Origin: Verrucomicrobiales bacterium
GTDB lineage: Bacteria > Verrucomicrobiota > Verrucomicrobiia > Verrucomicrobiales > Verrucomicrobiaceae
Length of the DNA: 15,035 bases
Direction: 5' to 3'
Assembly (NCBI GenBank): GCA_003506995.1
Contig: DNXB01000016.1
Location: forward strand, 1-15,035
Shown here: piece after piece, positions 1 through 6,578 of the stretch
Layout: every line of letters starts with the position of its first letter
Numbering within the stretch: position 1 is the first letter of the stretch
Notes under the pieces: model-generated
Seen by the model: the letters and a program-made list of their open reading frames with translations, nothing else
Database searches by the model: none
Told to the model about the DNA's origin: nothing
Position numbers and translations under genes: made by a program

Positions 1-324
1 GGCATCGTCGGCAGCGAGGCCCCGCCCCCGCCGCCCGGAGACGCCGCCGCGCCCCGCATCACCGTGACCGCCGTCTCCGGGCCGGACCACCAGCGCGGCC
101 GCGTGAAGTTCTTCAAGGACGGCCACCAGTACATCATCATCGACAGCCGCCGCGGCGGCGCCTGGGAGCAGTTGGTCATGGCCCACAAAAGCCCGCACCT
201 CGACGACCGCCCGCTGCTGGTGGCCGGCCAGGCCGAGGTGCGTGAGTACCGCGCCCGCTTCTTCGACAACGGCGCCACCACCAGCGACTGGTGCGACGTG
301 GCGAAGGTGACGATCGGGCCGTGA
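1..324 (+). CDS. Unknown protein with fibronectin-like C-terminal end (5' partial)
   Basis: The frame is open from base 1 and ends at TGA 322-324, so the visible 107 residues are the C-terminus of a longer protein. An internal GTG at 64 could be read as a start, but the frame continues upstream with Ala/Pro-rich codons including a run of five prolines, which looks like an interdomain linker. The tail contains EVREYRARFFDNG and TSDWCDVAKVTIGP, a beta-strand pattern like the last strands of a fibronectin type III or similar Ig-like module (inference). No catalytic motif or membrane segment is visible. From memory, verrucomicrobial genomes carry similar proteins just upstream of short collagen-like proteins like the one at 580, so the two may form a surface or tail-fibre-like pair. 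The function is unknown. Confidence 0.75.
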   Translation, partial: GIVGSEAPPPPPGDAAAPRITVTAVSGPDHQRGRVKFFKDGHQYIIIDSRRGGAWEQLVMAHKSPHLDDRPLLVAGQAEVREYRARFFDNGATTSDWCDVAKVTIGP

Positions 325-340
325 GCTCGCTGCGCTCGCG

Positions 341-440
341 TTGGCGGTGGTTGGCGGTGGTTGAGGGCGCTCCGCGCCGTTGACGGTGGTTTTCAAACAA
401 CCGTCAACCACTGCAAACAATCGTCAACCATCGCAAACCT
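341..440. repeat. Decamer tandem array, changing orientation near 390
   Basis: Bases 341-350 and 351-360 are identical decamers, TTGGCGGTGG, followed by related units TTGAGGGCGC and TGACGGTGGT. From 391 the same motif appears as its complement with a strict 10-bp period: 401 CCGTCAACCA, 411 CTGCAAACAA, 421 TCGTCAACCA, 431 TCGCAAACCT. The switch in orientation creates the perfect stem 379-387/400-408. The family is read directly from the sequence; its function is unknown. Confidence 0.75.
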
Positions 441-483
441 CCTGATCGAGGACGAGCCAGAGGCGGACTCACGTCCGCTGCTA

Positions 484-518
484 CGAACTACGAACAGCGA
501 ACAGCGAACCGAGAACGA
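484..518. repeat. Heptamer tandem repeat, five units (consensus CGAACAG)
   Basis: Five consecutive 7-mers are visible: CGAACTA, CGAACAG, CGAACAG, CGAACCG, AGAACGA. Read in the frame of the downstream gene they give TNSEQRTEN-like peptide, which argues that the upstream part of that frame is not real protein. Such heptamer arrays resemble the short tandemly repeated repetitive sequences known from cyanobacteria (comparison only). Confidence 0.75.
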
Positions 519-520
519 TT

Positions 521-562
521 CCCAAACCACCGTCAACCACCGTCAACAACCGTCAACGGCGC
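521..562. repeat. Second decamer array (CGTCAACNRC), plus orientation
   Basis: Units at 531 (CGTCAACCAC), 541 (CGTCAACAAC) and 551 (CGTCAACGGC) repeat with a 10-bp period and belong to the same family as the array at 341-440. The last unit forms the right arm (549-562) of a 14-bp perfect inverted repeat whose left arm is 374-387. It ends 17 bp before the ATG of the collagen-like gene, so an RNA stem here could affect that gene's translation (inference). Confidence 0.75.
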
Positions 563-579
563 TTGGCACCCTCAACCTC

Positions 580-1047
580 ATGTACGACCCCACCCTCCCC
601 CAAGCCGGCACCGAGATCGACGCCGTCCAGATGCGCGGCCAGCTCAACGGCCTCAAGGATCTCATCGACGCCATCCAAACGATCACCGCCGCGCAGGTCG
701 ATGGCACCAACACGCTGCCACCGGGTGAACCGGCGCTGGTCACGCTCAGCGTGCTCGGCCAGACCCTGCACTTCACCTTTGACCTGCCACAAGGCTTCAA
801 CGGTGCCGATGGCAGCAACGGCAGCGATGGCAGCCAGGGAGAACCGGGCACGCAAGGCGAGCCCGGCCCCCAAGGCGAACCCGGCGAGGTCTCGCTCCAG
901 CAACTCACCGATGCCGTCGCCACCACCAGCAGCAACAGCAACGCGGTGAACACGCTCGGGATGACCGTGGGCGATCCGCCGACGCAGGCGGAGGTGCAGC
1001 AGATTGCGGACAAGCTGGATGAGCTGATCAATGCGTTGAGGAGGTAG
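580..1047 (+). CDS. Short collagen-like (Gly-X-Y) protein
   Basis: A 155-residue protein from ATG 580 to TAG 1045-1047. I chose this start because the frame further upstream encodes only tandem-repeat sequence; no clear Shine-Dalgarno site precedes it. The N-terminal part (MYDPTLPQAGTEIDAVQMRG to about residue 66) looks like a small helical and beta cap. Next come eleven uninterrupted Gly-X-Y triplets, roughly residues 68-100, running from GFN GAD GSN to GEP GEV, with three GEP triplets typical of bacterial collagen-like stalks. The C-terminal part ends in a predicted amphipathic helix, TQAEVQQIADKLDELINALR, that could trimerise. No signal peptide or membrane segment is visible. The likely role is a trimeric stalk or fibre subunit, perhaps with the upstream fibronectin-like protein; that is inference. 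I recall similar short proteins in several Verrucomicrobia, often in multiple copies. Confidence 0.8.
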   Translation: MYDPTLPQAGTEIDAVQMRGQLNGLKDLIDAIQTITAAQVDGTNTLPPGEPALVTLSVLGQTLHFTFDLPQGFNGADGSNGSDGSQGEPGTQGEPGPQGEPGEVSLQQLTDAVATTSSNSNAVNTLGMTVGDPPTQAEVQQIADKLDELINALRR

Positions 1048-1060
1048 GAGGCTGGGGCAT

Positions 1061-1195
1061 TGTAGTCCCGCGTTCGCTCCGCGGCTTCGCAGCAGGTGGT
1101 CTGGCGAAGCTCTCCGAGCCGGCTAAAGCCGGAACTACAGTGCGAGGAACCGCCTGAAGGCGGAACCACAGAACGTCAAGACTGCCCGTCTTGAC
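1061..1195. repeat. Tandem hairpin element with TGTAGT/ACTACA ends
   Basis: Four hairpins lie in the space after the collagen-like gene: 1084-1090/1104-1110 (7 bp, GCTTCGC), 1119-1132 (CCGGC-TAAA-GCCGG), 1150-1163 (CCGCC-TGAA-GGCGG) and 1175-1182/1188-1195 (GTCAAGAC-TGCCC-GTCTTGAC). The second and third are related units starting exactly 31 bp apart, each followed by GGAAC(T/C)ACA. The left edge at 1061-1069 (TGTAGTCCC) matches 8 of 9 bases of the complement of 1131-1139, so 1061-1139 looks like a 79-bp element with short terminal inverted repeats, REP-like in form. No T-run follows, so a rho-independent terminator is not the simplest reading. Confidence 0.65.
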
Positions 1196-1228
1196 CACCC
1201 CTTGACTTCCTCTCCCCATTTCTTGACC
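1189..1228 (+). promoter_or_regulatory. Spaced TTGAC direct repeats upstream of the cytochrome/WD40 gene
   Basis: TTGAC occurs at 1191, 1202 and 1223, spaced 11 and 21 bp, close to one and two helical turns. TCTTGACC is repeated exactly at 1189-1196 and 1221-1228. They lie 60-100 bp before the chosen start at 1289. They could be -35-like boxes or operator half sites, but I see no convincing -10 box at the right distance. This is a weak candidate only. Confidence 0.2.
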
Positions 1229-1288
1229 GCCTCTTCTCTCTCGAAAGTCCGCGCCCTTCAGTCCCGTAGTTCAGAGCATCATCCCCCT

Positions 1289-4200
1289 ATGATGTCCAAA
1301 ACCACCCTCTCGCTGACTTGCGCGGCCTTCGCCTCATTGTCCCTTCATGCCCAGGACGCAGGCGAAAAAATCACCTATCAGGACCACATCCGCCCCCTGC
1401 TGGAGAACAAATGCTTCTCCTGCCACAACCCGGACAAGAAGAAGGGCGATCTCGATCTCACCAGCTTCGGTGCCCTCATGACCGGCGGCGGTGGTGGTGC
1501 CATTGTGGATGCCGGCAATGTCGATGGCAGCCGCATCTGGAGCACCTGCGCGAAAAAAGAAGAGCCCTTCATGCCGCCCGAAGGCGCTCCTTTGAGCACC
1601 AAGGATCTCGACCTGCTCGCTGCCTGGGTCAAAGGCGGTGTGCTCGACACCAAATCGTCCATCGCGAAAAAGTCCGCCAAACCGAAGATCGACATGACCG
1701 TCGCCGTCACCGGTGGCAAACCGGAAGGCCCCATCGCCAAGCCTGAGCATGTGCTGCTGGAGCCCGTCATCGTCACGCCGCGCACCACCGCCATCACCGC
1801 GATGGCCTTCAGCCCGTGGACCTCGCTCTTCGCGCTCGCCGCGCCGAAGCAGATCCTGCTTTACGACACCGACACACGTCAGCTCGTCGGCATCTTCCCT
1901 TACACCGAGGGTTACGCCCGCAGCCTGCGCTTCAGCCGGAATGGATCGCTCCTCATCATGGGTGGCGGTCGTGCCGGTAAAATCGGCCACGCCATCGTCT
2001 GGGATGTGAAGACCGGCAAACGCATCACCGAAGTCGGCAAGGAGTTCGACCAGGTCATGTCCGCCGACATCAGCCCCGATCACAAGCGCATCGTCATCGG
2101 CAGCCCGTCGAAGAAGGTGAAGTGCTACAACACCGCCACCGGCGAGGAAGAATACGTCATCGCCAAGCACACCGAGTGGGTCATGGGCACCGCCTTCAGC
2201 CCCGACGGCGTCCTGCTCGCCACCAGCGACCGCAACGGCAACGTCATGGTCTGGGAAGCCGACAGCGGCGGCGAGTTCTACATCCTTGGCCAGCACAAAG
2301 GCTCATGCGTTGATCTCTCCTGGCGCGCTGATTCCAACATCCTTGCCTCCTGCTCCGCTGATGGCGTCATCATGACCTGGGAGATGAACGAGGGCAAAAA
2401 AGTCAAGGAATGGGCCGCCCACGGCGGCGGCACGCAGTCCATCTCTTTCACGCCGGATGGCAAAATCGTCTCCTCCGGCAACGACGGCCTCGTCCGCACT
2501 TGGGACGTCAATGGCAACAAACTCGGCGAAGCCCCCAGCCAGGGCGATCTCGTGACCAAAGTCGTCGCAGGCTTTGATTCCAAGTCCGCCATCTCCGCCA
2601 ACTGGCGCGGCGAAATCATCCAGTGGAACTTCGGTGCCACCGCTCTCACCGAAACCGCCCGCTACGTCAGCAATCCCTCGCAGATCGCCCAGCGCATCGT
2701 GCAAACCGAGCAGCGCACCGCCGAACTCACCGCGAAGCTGCCTTCGCTTCAGGAAGCGATCAAAAAGGCCGAGGCCGATGCCAAAGCCCGTGATGAGGCA
2801 CTCGCCAAAGTCCGCGCCGAAGTCGCCGAATACGACCGCCGCAGCAATGCCTACCCCGGCGAGATCGCCAACGAGGAAAAAGCCCTCGCCGCGCTGAAAG
2901 CCGCCCGCACCAAGGCCGATCAGGACAAAGCCGCCCGCAACGCCGCTATCAAAGCCTACGGCGAAAAAACCGCCAGGATCGCCGCGCAGGAAAAAGAACT
3001 CGCCCCTGCCGCAGCAGAGGCCGCCAAACTGCCCGCAGCCGACAAAGCCGTCGCCGATGCCACCGCCTCGCTCGAAGGCGCGAAGAAAGAGCTCGCAGCC
3101 AAGGCCGATGACGCCGCCCTCACAGCCAAGGTGAAGGATTTGGAAGGCAAACTCGCCACTGCGAAGACCGAGCAGCAAAAAATCGCCCCGCACAAGGCCA
3201 AGGCCGATCAATTCACCGCCGCCATCGCCAAGGCGAAGGCCGAACTCGGTACCGCACCCGCTCCCGTCGCCGATCTTGACAAACTGATCGCCGAAACCGA
3301 CGCCAAGATCAAAGCCACTACCGATGGCATCGCCGCGAAGAAGGCCGAGCTGCCCAAACTGCCCGCGCTCGTCAAAGCCGGCCCGGATCGCATCAAAGGA
3401 GCTGAAGGCAATGCTGCCGCAGGCAAAACGGCCCTCGCCGCCGCCCAGACCGCCGCGAAATCCGCCAGCGATGAAATCGGCATCCTCCAAAAAGTGCCCA
3501 CCGCGCTCAAAGCCGCCCGGTTCAACACCGGCGTGCTCGCCGAGAAGGAAATACTCGCCAAGCTCGAAGCCGACTTCACCGACTTCACCGAGGCCAAAAA
3601 AGACGCCGAGGCCGCCAAAGTCTCCGCCGCCGCCCGCATCGAAGACTCCAAGAAAGCCATCGCCGAATCCATCGCCGCACAGCCCGGCCTCGAAGCCGCT
3701 TTGAAGAAAGTACAGGGCGAAGCCGCCGCTCTCGAAGCCACCACCAAGCCCACCCGCGACGCCGATGCCGCCGCTGCCGCGAAAGTCGCCGAGCAGAAGA
3801 CCATCATCACCACCAAGGAAGCCGAACTCGCCGCCGCCGCCAAAGCCAAGGACGAAGCCATCGCCGCCGCCAAAAAATCCGCCGAGGACATCGCCAAGCT
3901 CATCGAAGCCAGGAAGAAGAGCCTCGCCGAGGTGAACGCCAAGCTCAATGGCCCCGAGGCTCAGGTCACGGCCAAAAAAGCCCCAGTCGCCAAGTTCGAG
4001 GGCAATCTCGCCGCCGTGAAGAAATCCGCCGCCGATTTTACCGCAGCACTCCCTGCTCAAGAAAAAGCCGCCAAGGACATCGAGGCTTCGATCCCAAAGT
4101 TCACCGCAGAAATCCAAGCTGCTGATAAAGCGCTCGCCGACGCCAAAAAAGCCGCTGCCGACGCCCAAACTGCCGTCGCCGCAGCCAAGAAGGAACTTGC

Positions 4201-4921
4201 TGCCAAAGCCGGTGATGCCGCGCTGACCGCCAAAGTCGCCACCACTGAAAAAGCCGCCTCCGAGGCCGCCGCAAAGCCTGCGCAAGCCCAGCAGGCACTT
4301 GATGCCAAACGAGCTGCTCGCACCGATGCGGAGAAGAAGCTCGCCGAAGCACGCAAGGTCGCCGGCAAAACCAAGAACGACCTCAACAACGCCAACACCG
4401 CCATTGCGCAGACCGAGAAACAGCTCGCCCAGGCCAAAAACGAACTCGCCACCGCCGAGAAAGCCGCCGCGCCTCTTCGCGGCCAGCGCGACAGCATCGC
4501 CAAAGAAATCGAAGCCCAGGGCAAGGCCCTCGCCGAGAAACAAGCCGCGCCTGCCGCCATCGAGAAAGATTACGCCGCCAAGATCGCTCCAATCAACGCC
4601 GCCCTCGCCGCCGCCAAAACGGCGCTTCCTCCGCTCGAACATGCCTACGCCGCCGCCCACGCCAAACTCGATGCCGAGCAGAAGGTTCTCGACGCCAAGA
4701 AAGCCGAAGTGGCGAAAGCGAACACCGACTTTGAAGGCGCGAAGAAGAAGAAAACCGACGCCGAGGCCACCATCGCCGCCGCCACCAAGGAAATCCCCGA
4801 GAAGGATAAGATCATCGCCGAAGCCACCGCCGAACTCGCCAAGCTCCAGCCTCAGCTTGAGCCGATGCGCACCAAGGTGAAGCAGATGACCGAGCAGTAT
4901 CTGACCATGCTGCCAAAGTAG
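1289..4921 (+). CDS. Exported cytochrome c / WD40 protein with very long coiled-coil tail
   Basis: A 1210-residue protein. The start is ATG 1289 (or the adjacent ATG 1292): it gives a signal peptide with hydrophobic residues 7-19 and likely cleavage after LHA at 21, whereas the open frame up to TTG 1202 adds nothing sensible. Residues 28-115 form a planctomycete-type cytochrome c domain (PF07635-like): heme motif CFSCH at 42-46, probable axial Met95 in PFMPPEG, and a closing DLDLLAAWVKGG helix. Residues about 165-450 are WD40 repeats (AFSPDG, VMVWE, VRTWDVNG), probably one beta-propeller. Residues about 466-1210 are almost pure Ala/Lys/Glu coiled coil with an internal repeat: ELAAKADDAALTAKV near 600 recurs as ELAAKAGDAALTAKV about 367 residues later. 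There is no C-terminal membrane anchor. It should act in the periplasm or at the surface, carrying heme; electron partner unknown. Such cytochrome proteins often neighbour DUF1549/DUF1553 genes, but none is seen here. Confidence 0.9.
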   Translation: MMSKTTLSLTCAAFASLSLHAQDAGEKITYQDHIRPLLENKCFSCHNPDKKKGDLDLTSFGALMTGGGGGAIVDAGNVDGSRIWSTCAKKEEPFMPPEGAPLSTKDLDLLAAWVKGGVLDTKSSIAKKSAKPKIDMTVAVTGGKPEGPIAKPEHVLLEPVIVTPRTTAITAMAFSPWTSLFALAAPKQILLYDTDTRQLVGIFPYTEGYARSLRFSRNGSLLIMGGGRAGKIGHAIVWDVKTGKRITEVGKEFDQVMSADISPDHKRIVIGSPSKKVKCYNTATGEEEYVIAKHTEWVMGTAFSPDGVLLATSDRNGNVMVWEADSGGEFYILGQHKGSCVDLSWRADSNILASCSADGVIMTWEMNEGKKVKEWAAHGGGTQSISFTPDGKIVSSGNDGLVRTWDVNGNKLGEAPSQGDLVTKVVAGFDSKSAISANWRGEIIQWNFGATALTETARYVSNPSQIAQRIVQTEQRTAELTAKLPSLQEAIKKAEADAKARDEALAKVRAEVAEYDRRSNAYPGEIANEEKALAALKAARTKADQDKAARNAAIKAYGEKTARIAAQEKELAPAAAEAAKLPAADKAVADATASLEGAKKELAAKADDAALTAKVKDLEGKLATAKTEQQKIAPHKAKADQFTAAIAKAKAELGTAPAPVADLDKLIAETDAKIKATTDGIAAKKAELPKLPALVKAGPDRIKGAEGNAAAGKTALAAAQTAAKSASDEIGILQKVPTALKAARFNTGVLAEKEILAKLEADFTDFTEAKKDAEAAKVSAAARIEDSKKAIAESIAAQPGLEAALKKVQGEAAALEATTKPTRDADAAAAAKVAEQKTIITTKEAELAAAAKAKDEAIAAAKKSAEDIAKLIEARKKSLAEVNAKLNGPEAQVTAKKAPVAKFEGNLAAVKKSAADFTAALPAQEKAAKDIEASIPKFTAEIQAADKALADAKKAAADAQTAVAAAKKELAAKAGDAALTAKVATTEKAASEAAAKPAQAQQALDAKRAARTDAEKKLAEARKVAGKTKNDLNNANTAIAQTEKQLAQAKNELATAEKAAAPLRGQRDSIAKEIEAQGKALAEKQAAPAAIEKDYAAKIAPINAALAAAKTALPPLEHAYAAAHAKLDAEQKVLDAKKAEVAKANTDFEGAKKKKTDAEATIAAATKEIPEKDKIIAEATAELAKLQPQLEPMRTKVKQMTEQYLTMLPK

Positions 4922-4922
4922 C

Positions 4923-4980
4923 CCAGTTGCGCCGCAACTGGTTCATTCTGCCTCCAGTCGCGGCGCGACTGGACTACTCT
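4923..4980. repeat. Pair of related hairpins, 31-bp spacing
   Basis: Two 8-bp perfect stems with 3-base loops: 4923-4930/4934-4941 (CCAGTTGC-GCC-GCAACTGG) and 4954-4961/4965-4972 (CCAGTCGC-GGC-GCGACTGG). The second gains one more pair, T4953-A4973. The units start 31 bp apart, the same spacing as the hairpins at 1119 and 1150, and the second is followed by GGACTACTC, like the GGAACTACA tail there. They lie directly after the stop of the cytochrome/WD40 gene and 34 bp before metG. They may weakly terminate transcription or protect a 3' end, but no T-run follows. A member of a dispersed intergenic repeat family is the better reading. Confidence 0.7.
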
Positions 4981-5006
4981 TCATTTCGCGGCATCGTGCG
5001 CACCCC

Positions 5007-6578
5007 GTGAAACCCTACTACATCACCACCGCCATCGACTACACCAACGCAGCGCCGCACATCGGCCATGCTTATGAGAAGGTGCTGGCGGATGTCATGG
5101 CGCGGTTTCAGCGACTGAATGGACGCGAGGTGTATTTCCTCACCGGCGTGGATCAGCACGGCCAGAAGGTGCAGAAGAGCGCGGAAAAGGCCGGACAATC
5201 GCCACAGGAGTTTGTCGATGGCATCACGCAGCACTTCACGGCGCTGTGGGACAAGCTGAACGTGCGTTACGACGGCTGGGCCGCCACCACGGACATCAAG
5301 CACAAGCGTGTGGTGCAGGCGATGCTGCAAAAGCTGCACGACTGCGGCCAGCTCTACAAAAAGAGCTACGCGGGCTTCTACTCCGTACGCCAGGAGCAGT
5401 TTCTCACCGACAAAGAACGCGGCCCCGACGGCCAGTACGGCGAGGAATGGGGCGAGGTCGTCGAGTTGCAGGAGGAGAACTGGTATTTCCGCCTCAGCGA
5501 CCATGTCGAGTGGCTCAAGAACCACATCCGCGGCAATCCCGACTTCATTTACCCGCCACATCGCGCCAACGACGTGCTCAACTCGCTCGAAGGAGCCGCG
5601 CAGGACCTTTGCATCAGCCGTCCCCTCGAACGCCTGAGCTGGGGCATTCCCCTGCCCTTCGACGAAAAATTCGTAAACTACGTCTGGTTCGACGCGCTGG
5701 TGAACTACGTCAGCTTCGCCGGCTACTTGGCCGATGAAGTCGGCAACACAGGCCTGCCAGAGTTTGAAAAAATCTGGCCCGCTGATGCTCATGTGATCGG
5801 CAAGGACATCCTGGTGCCCGCGCATGCCGTCTATTGGCCGATCATGCTCCACGCGCTCGGTTTCCCGGACGACCAGATCCCCAAACTCATCGTCCACGGC
5901 TGGTGGAACGTGAAAGGTGCCAAGATGAGCAAGAGCCTCGGCAATGTGATCGACCCGAACGTGCTCTCAAACACCTTCACACCCGACGGCCTGCGTTATT
6001 ACCTCATGCGCGACATCGCCACTGGCTACGACGCCGATTTCAGTGATGAGCGCATCATCATGAGCTACAACAAGGAGCTGGCCGGAGGCCTGGGCAATCT
6101 GCTCAACCGCTCGATCAACATGGCGCAAAAGTATCGCGCCGGAGTGCTCACGCCCGGCGATTACGATGACGAAATCAACCAAGCCCTGCGCCAGACCGTC
6201 GCCGATGCCCTGCCGCTCTACCTTGAGAAGATGAATGGCTGGGACATCCACGAAGGCATCGCCGCCGCGTGGAAGATCGTCACGCATGCCAATGCGTTCG
6301 TCGATAGCACGAAGCCCTTCTCACTCGCCAAAGACCCTGCGCAAGCAGCCCGGCTCGACAGCGTGCTCTATCACCTCGCCGAGGCGCTCACGCACGTCAC
6401 TGTGCTGCTCAATCCGATCATGCCCACCGCGATGGTCACGGCGCGCGCACAAATCGGCTGGGAACTGCCGGAAAATTTCAAGGTGAGCGATTTGAAGTGG
6501 GGCCTGCTCCCCAGCGGCCATCAACTCGGCGCGCCCGTGCCGCTGTTCCCGCGTTTGGAGATCACGGAAGCCGCTTAA
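5007..6578 (+). CDS. metG: Methionyl-tRNA synthetase, short zinc-less type
   Basis: A 523-residue cytoplasmic enzyme that charges tRNA-Met with methionine using ATP. GTG 5007 is chosen because it gives the family's usual beginning, MKPYYITTAIDYTN. The class I signature HIGH is at 18-21 and KMSKS at 306-310, with the expected WWNVKGAKMSKSLGNVIDP context. The alpha-helical anticodon-binding domain runs from about 370 to 510. In the connective peptide the CxxC zinc site is replaced by SVRQ at 126-129, so this belongs to the zinc-independent branch. The usual TDEHG motif reads VDQHG (D49, Q50, H51, G52). The C-terminal tRNA-binding dimerisation domain found in longer MetRS enzymes is absent; the protein ends soon after PLFPRLEI. 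It looks intact. The gene stands alone between a hairpin pair and a convergent gene. Confidence 0.96.
   Translation: MKPYYITTAIDYTNAAPHIGHAYEKVLADVMARFQRLNGREVYFLTGVDQHGQKVQKSAEKAGQSPQEFVDGITQHFTALWDKLNVRYDGWAATTDIKHKRVVQAMLQKLHDCGQLYKKSYAGFYSVRQEQFLTDKERGPDGQYGEEWGEVVELQEENWYFRLSDHVEWLKNHIRGNPDFIYPPHRANDVLNSLEGAAQDLCISRPLERLSWGIPLPFDEKFVNYVWFDALVNYVSFAGYLADEVGNTGLPEFEKIWPADAHVIGKDILVPAHAVYWPIMLHALGFPDDQIPKLIVHGWWNVKGAKMSKSLGNVIDPNVLSNTFTPDGLRYYLMRDIATGYDADFSDERIIMSYNKELAGGLGNLLNRSINMAQKYRAGVLTPGDYDDEINQALRQTVADALPLYLEKMNGWDIHEGIAAAWKIVTHANAFVDSTKPFSLAKDPAQAARLDSVLYHLAEALTHVTVLLNPIMPTAMVTARAQIGWELPENFKVSDLKWGLLPSGHQLGAPVPLFPRLEITEAA

Larger units (their letters stand above)
325..579. other. 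Repeat-rich spacer without a convincing gene
   Basis: This 255-bp gap holds no gene I trust. The frame of the downstream collagen-like gene stays open through it from a TTG at 361, but the translation is only repeat-derived residues (SEQRTEN, TTVNH). The space is filled by a decamer array on both sides and a heptamer array in the middle. A 14-bp perfect inverted repeat (374-387 with 549-562) brackets most of it, and a 9-bp perfect stem (379-387 with 400-408) can form a local hairpin with a 12-base loop. No obvious -35/-10 promoter pair stands out. Confidence 0.7.

Noticed and set aside
484..562. CRISPR array
   Set aside because: The repeats are 7 and 10 bp, directly tandem and without spacers; no cas genes are in the window.
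361..579. N-terminal extension of the collagen-like gene from TTG 361
   Set aside because: The extension would encode only decamer and heptamer repeat sequence; ATG 580 begins the recognisable protein.
1202..1288. Upstream start (TTG 1202) for the cytochrome/WD40 gene
   Set aside because: It would place extra residues before a clean signal peptide; ATG 1289/1292 fits export.
2303..4660. Minus-strand open frame of 785 codons opposite the cytochrome/WD40 gene
   Set aside because: It is Gly/Phe/Leu-rich and mirrors the Ala/Lys/Glu codons of the sense gene; it has no domain features. A shadow of biased codon use.
4923..4972. Rho-independent terminator after the cytochrome/WD40 gene
   Set aside because: The stems are strong but no T-run follows either one, and the matching 31-bp spacing at another locus fits a dispersed repeat better. 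Some termination activity cannot be excluded.
4974..5897. Minus-strand frame opposite metG
   Set aside because: metG has unmistakable HIGH and KMSKS motifs; the opposite frame has no family features.
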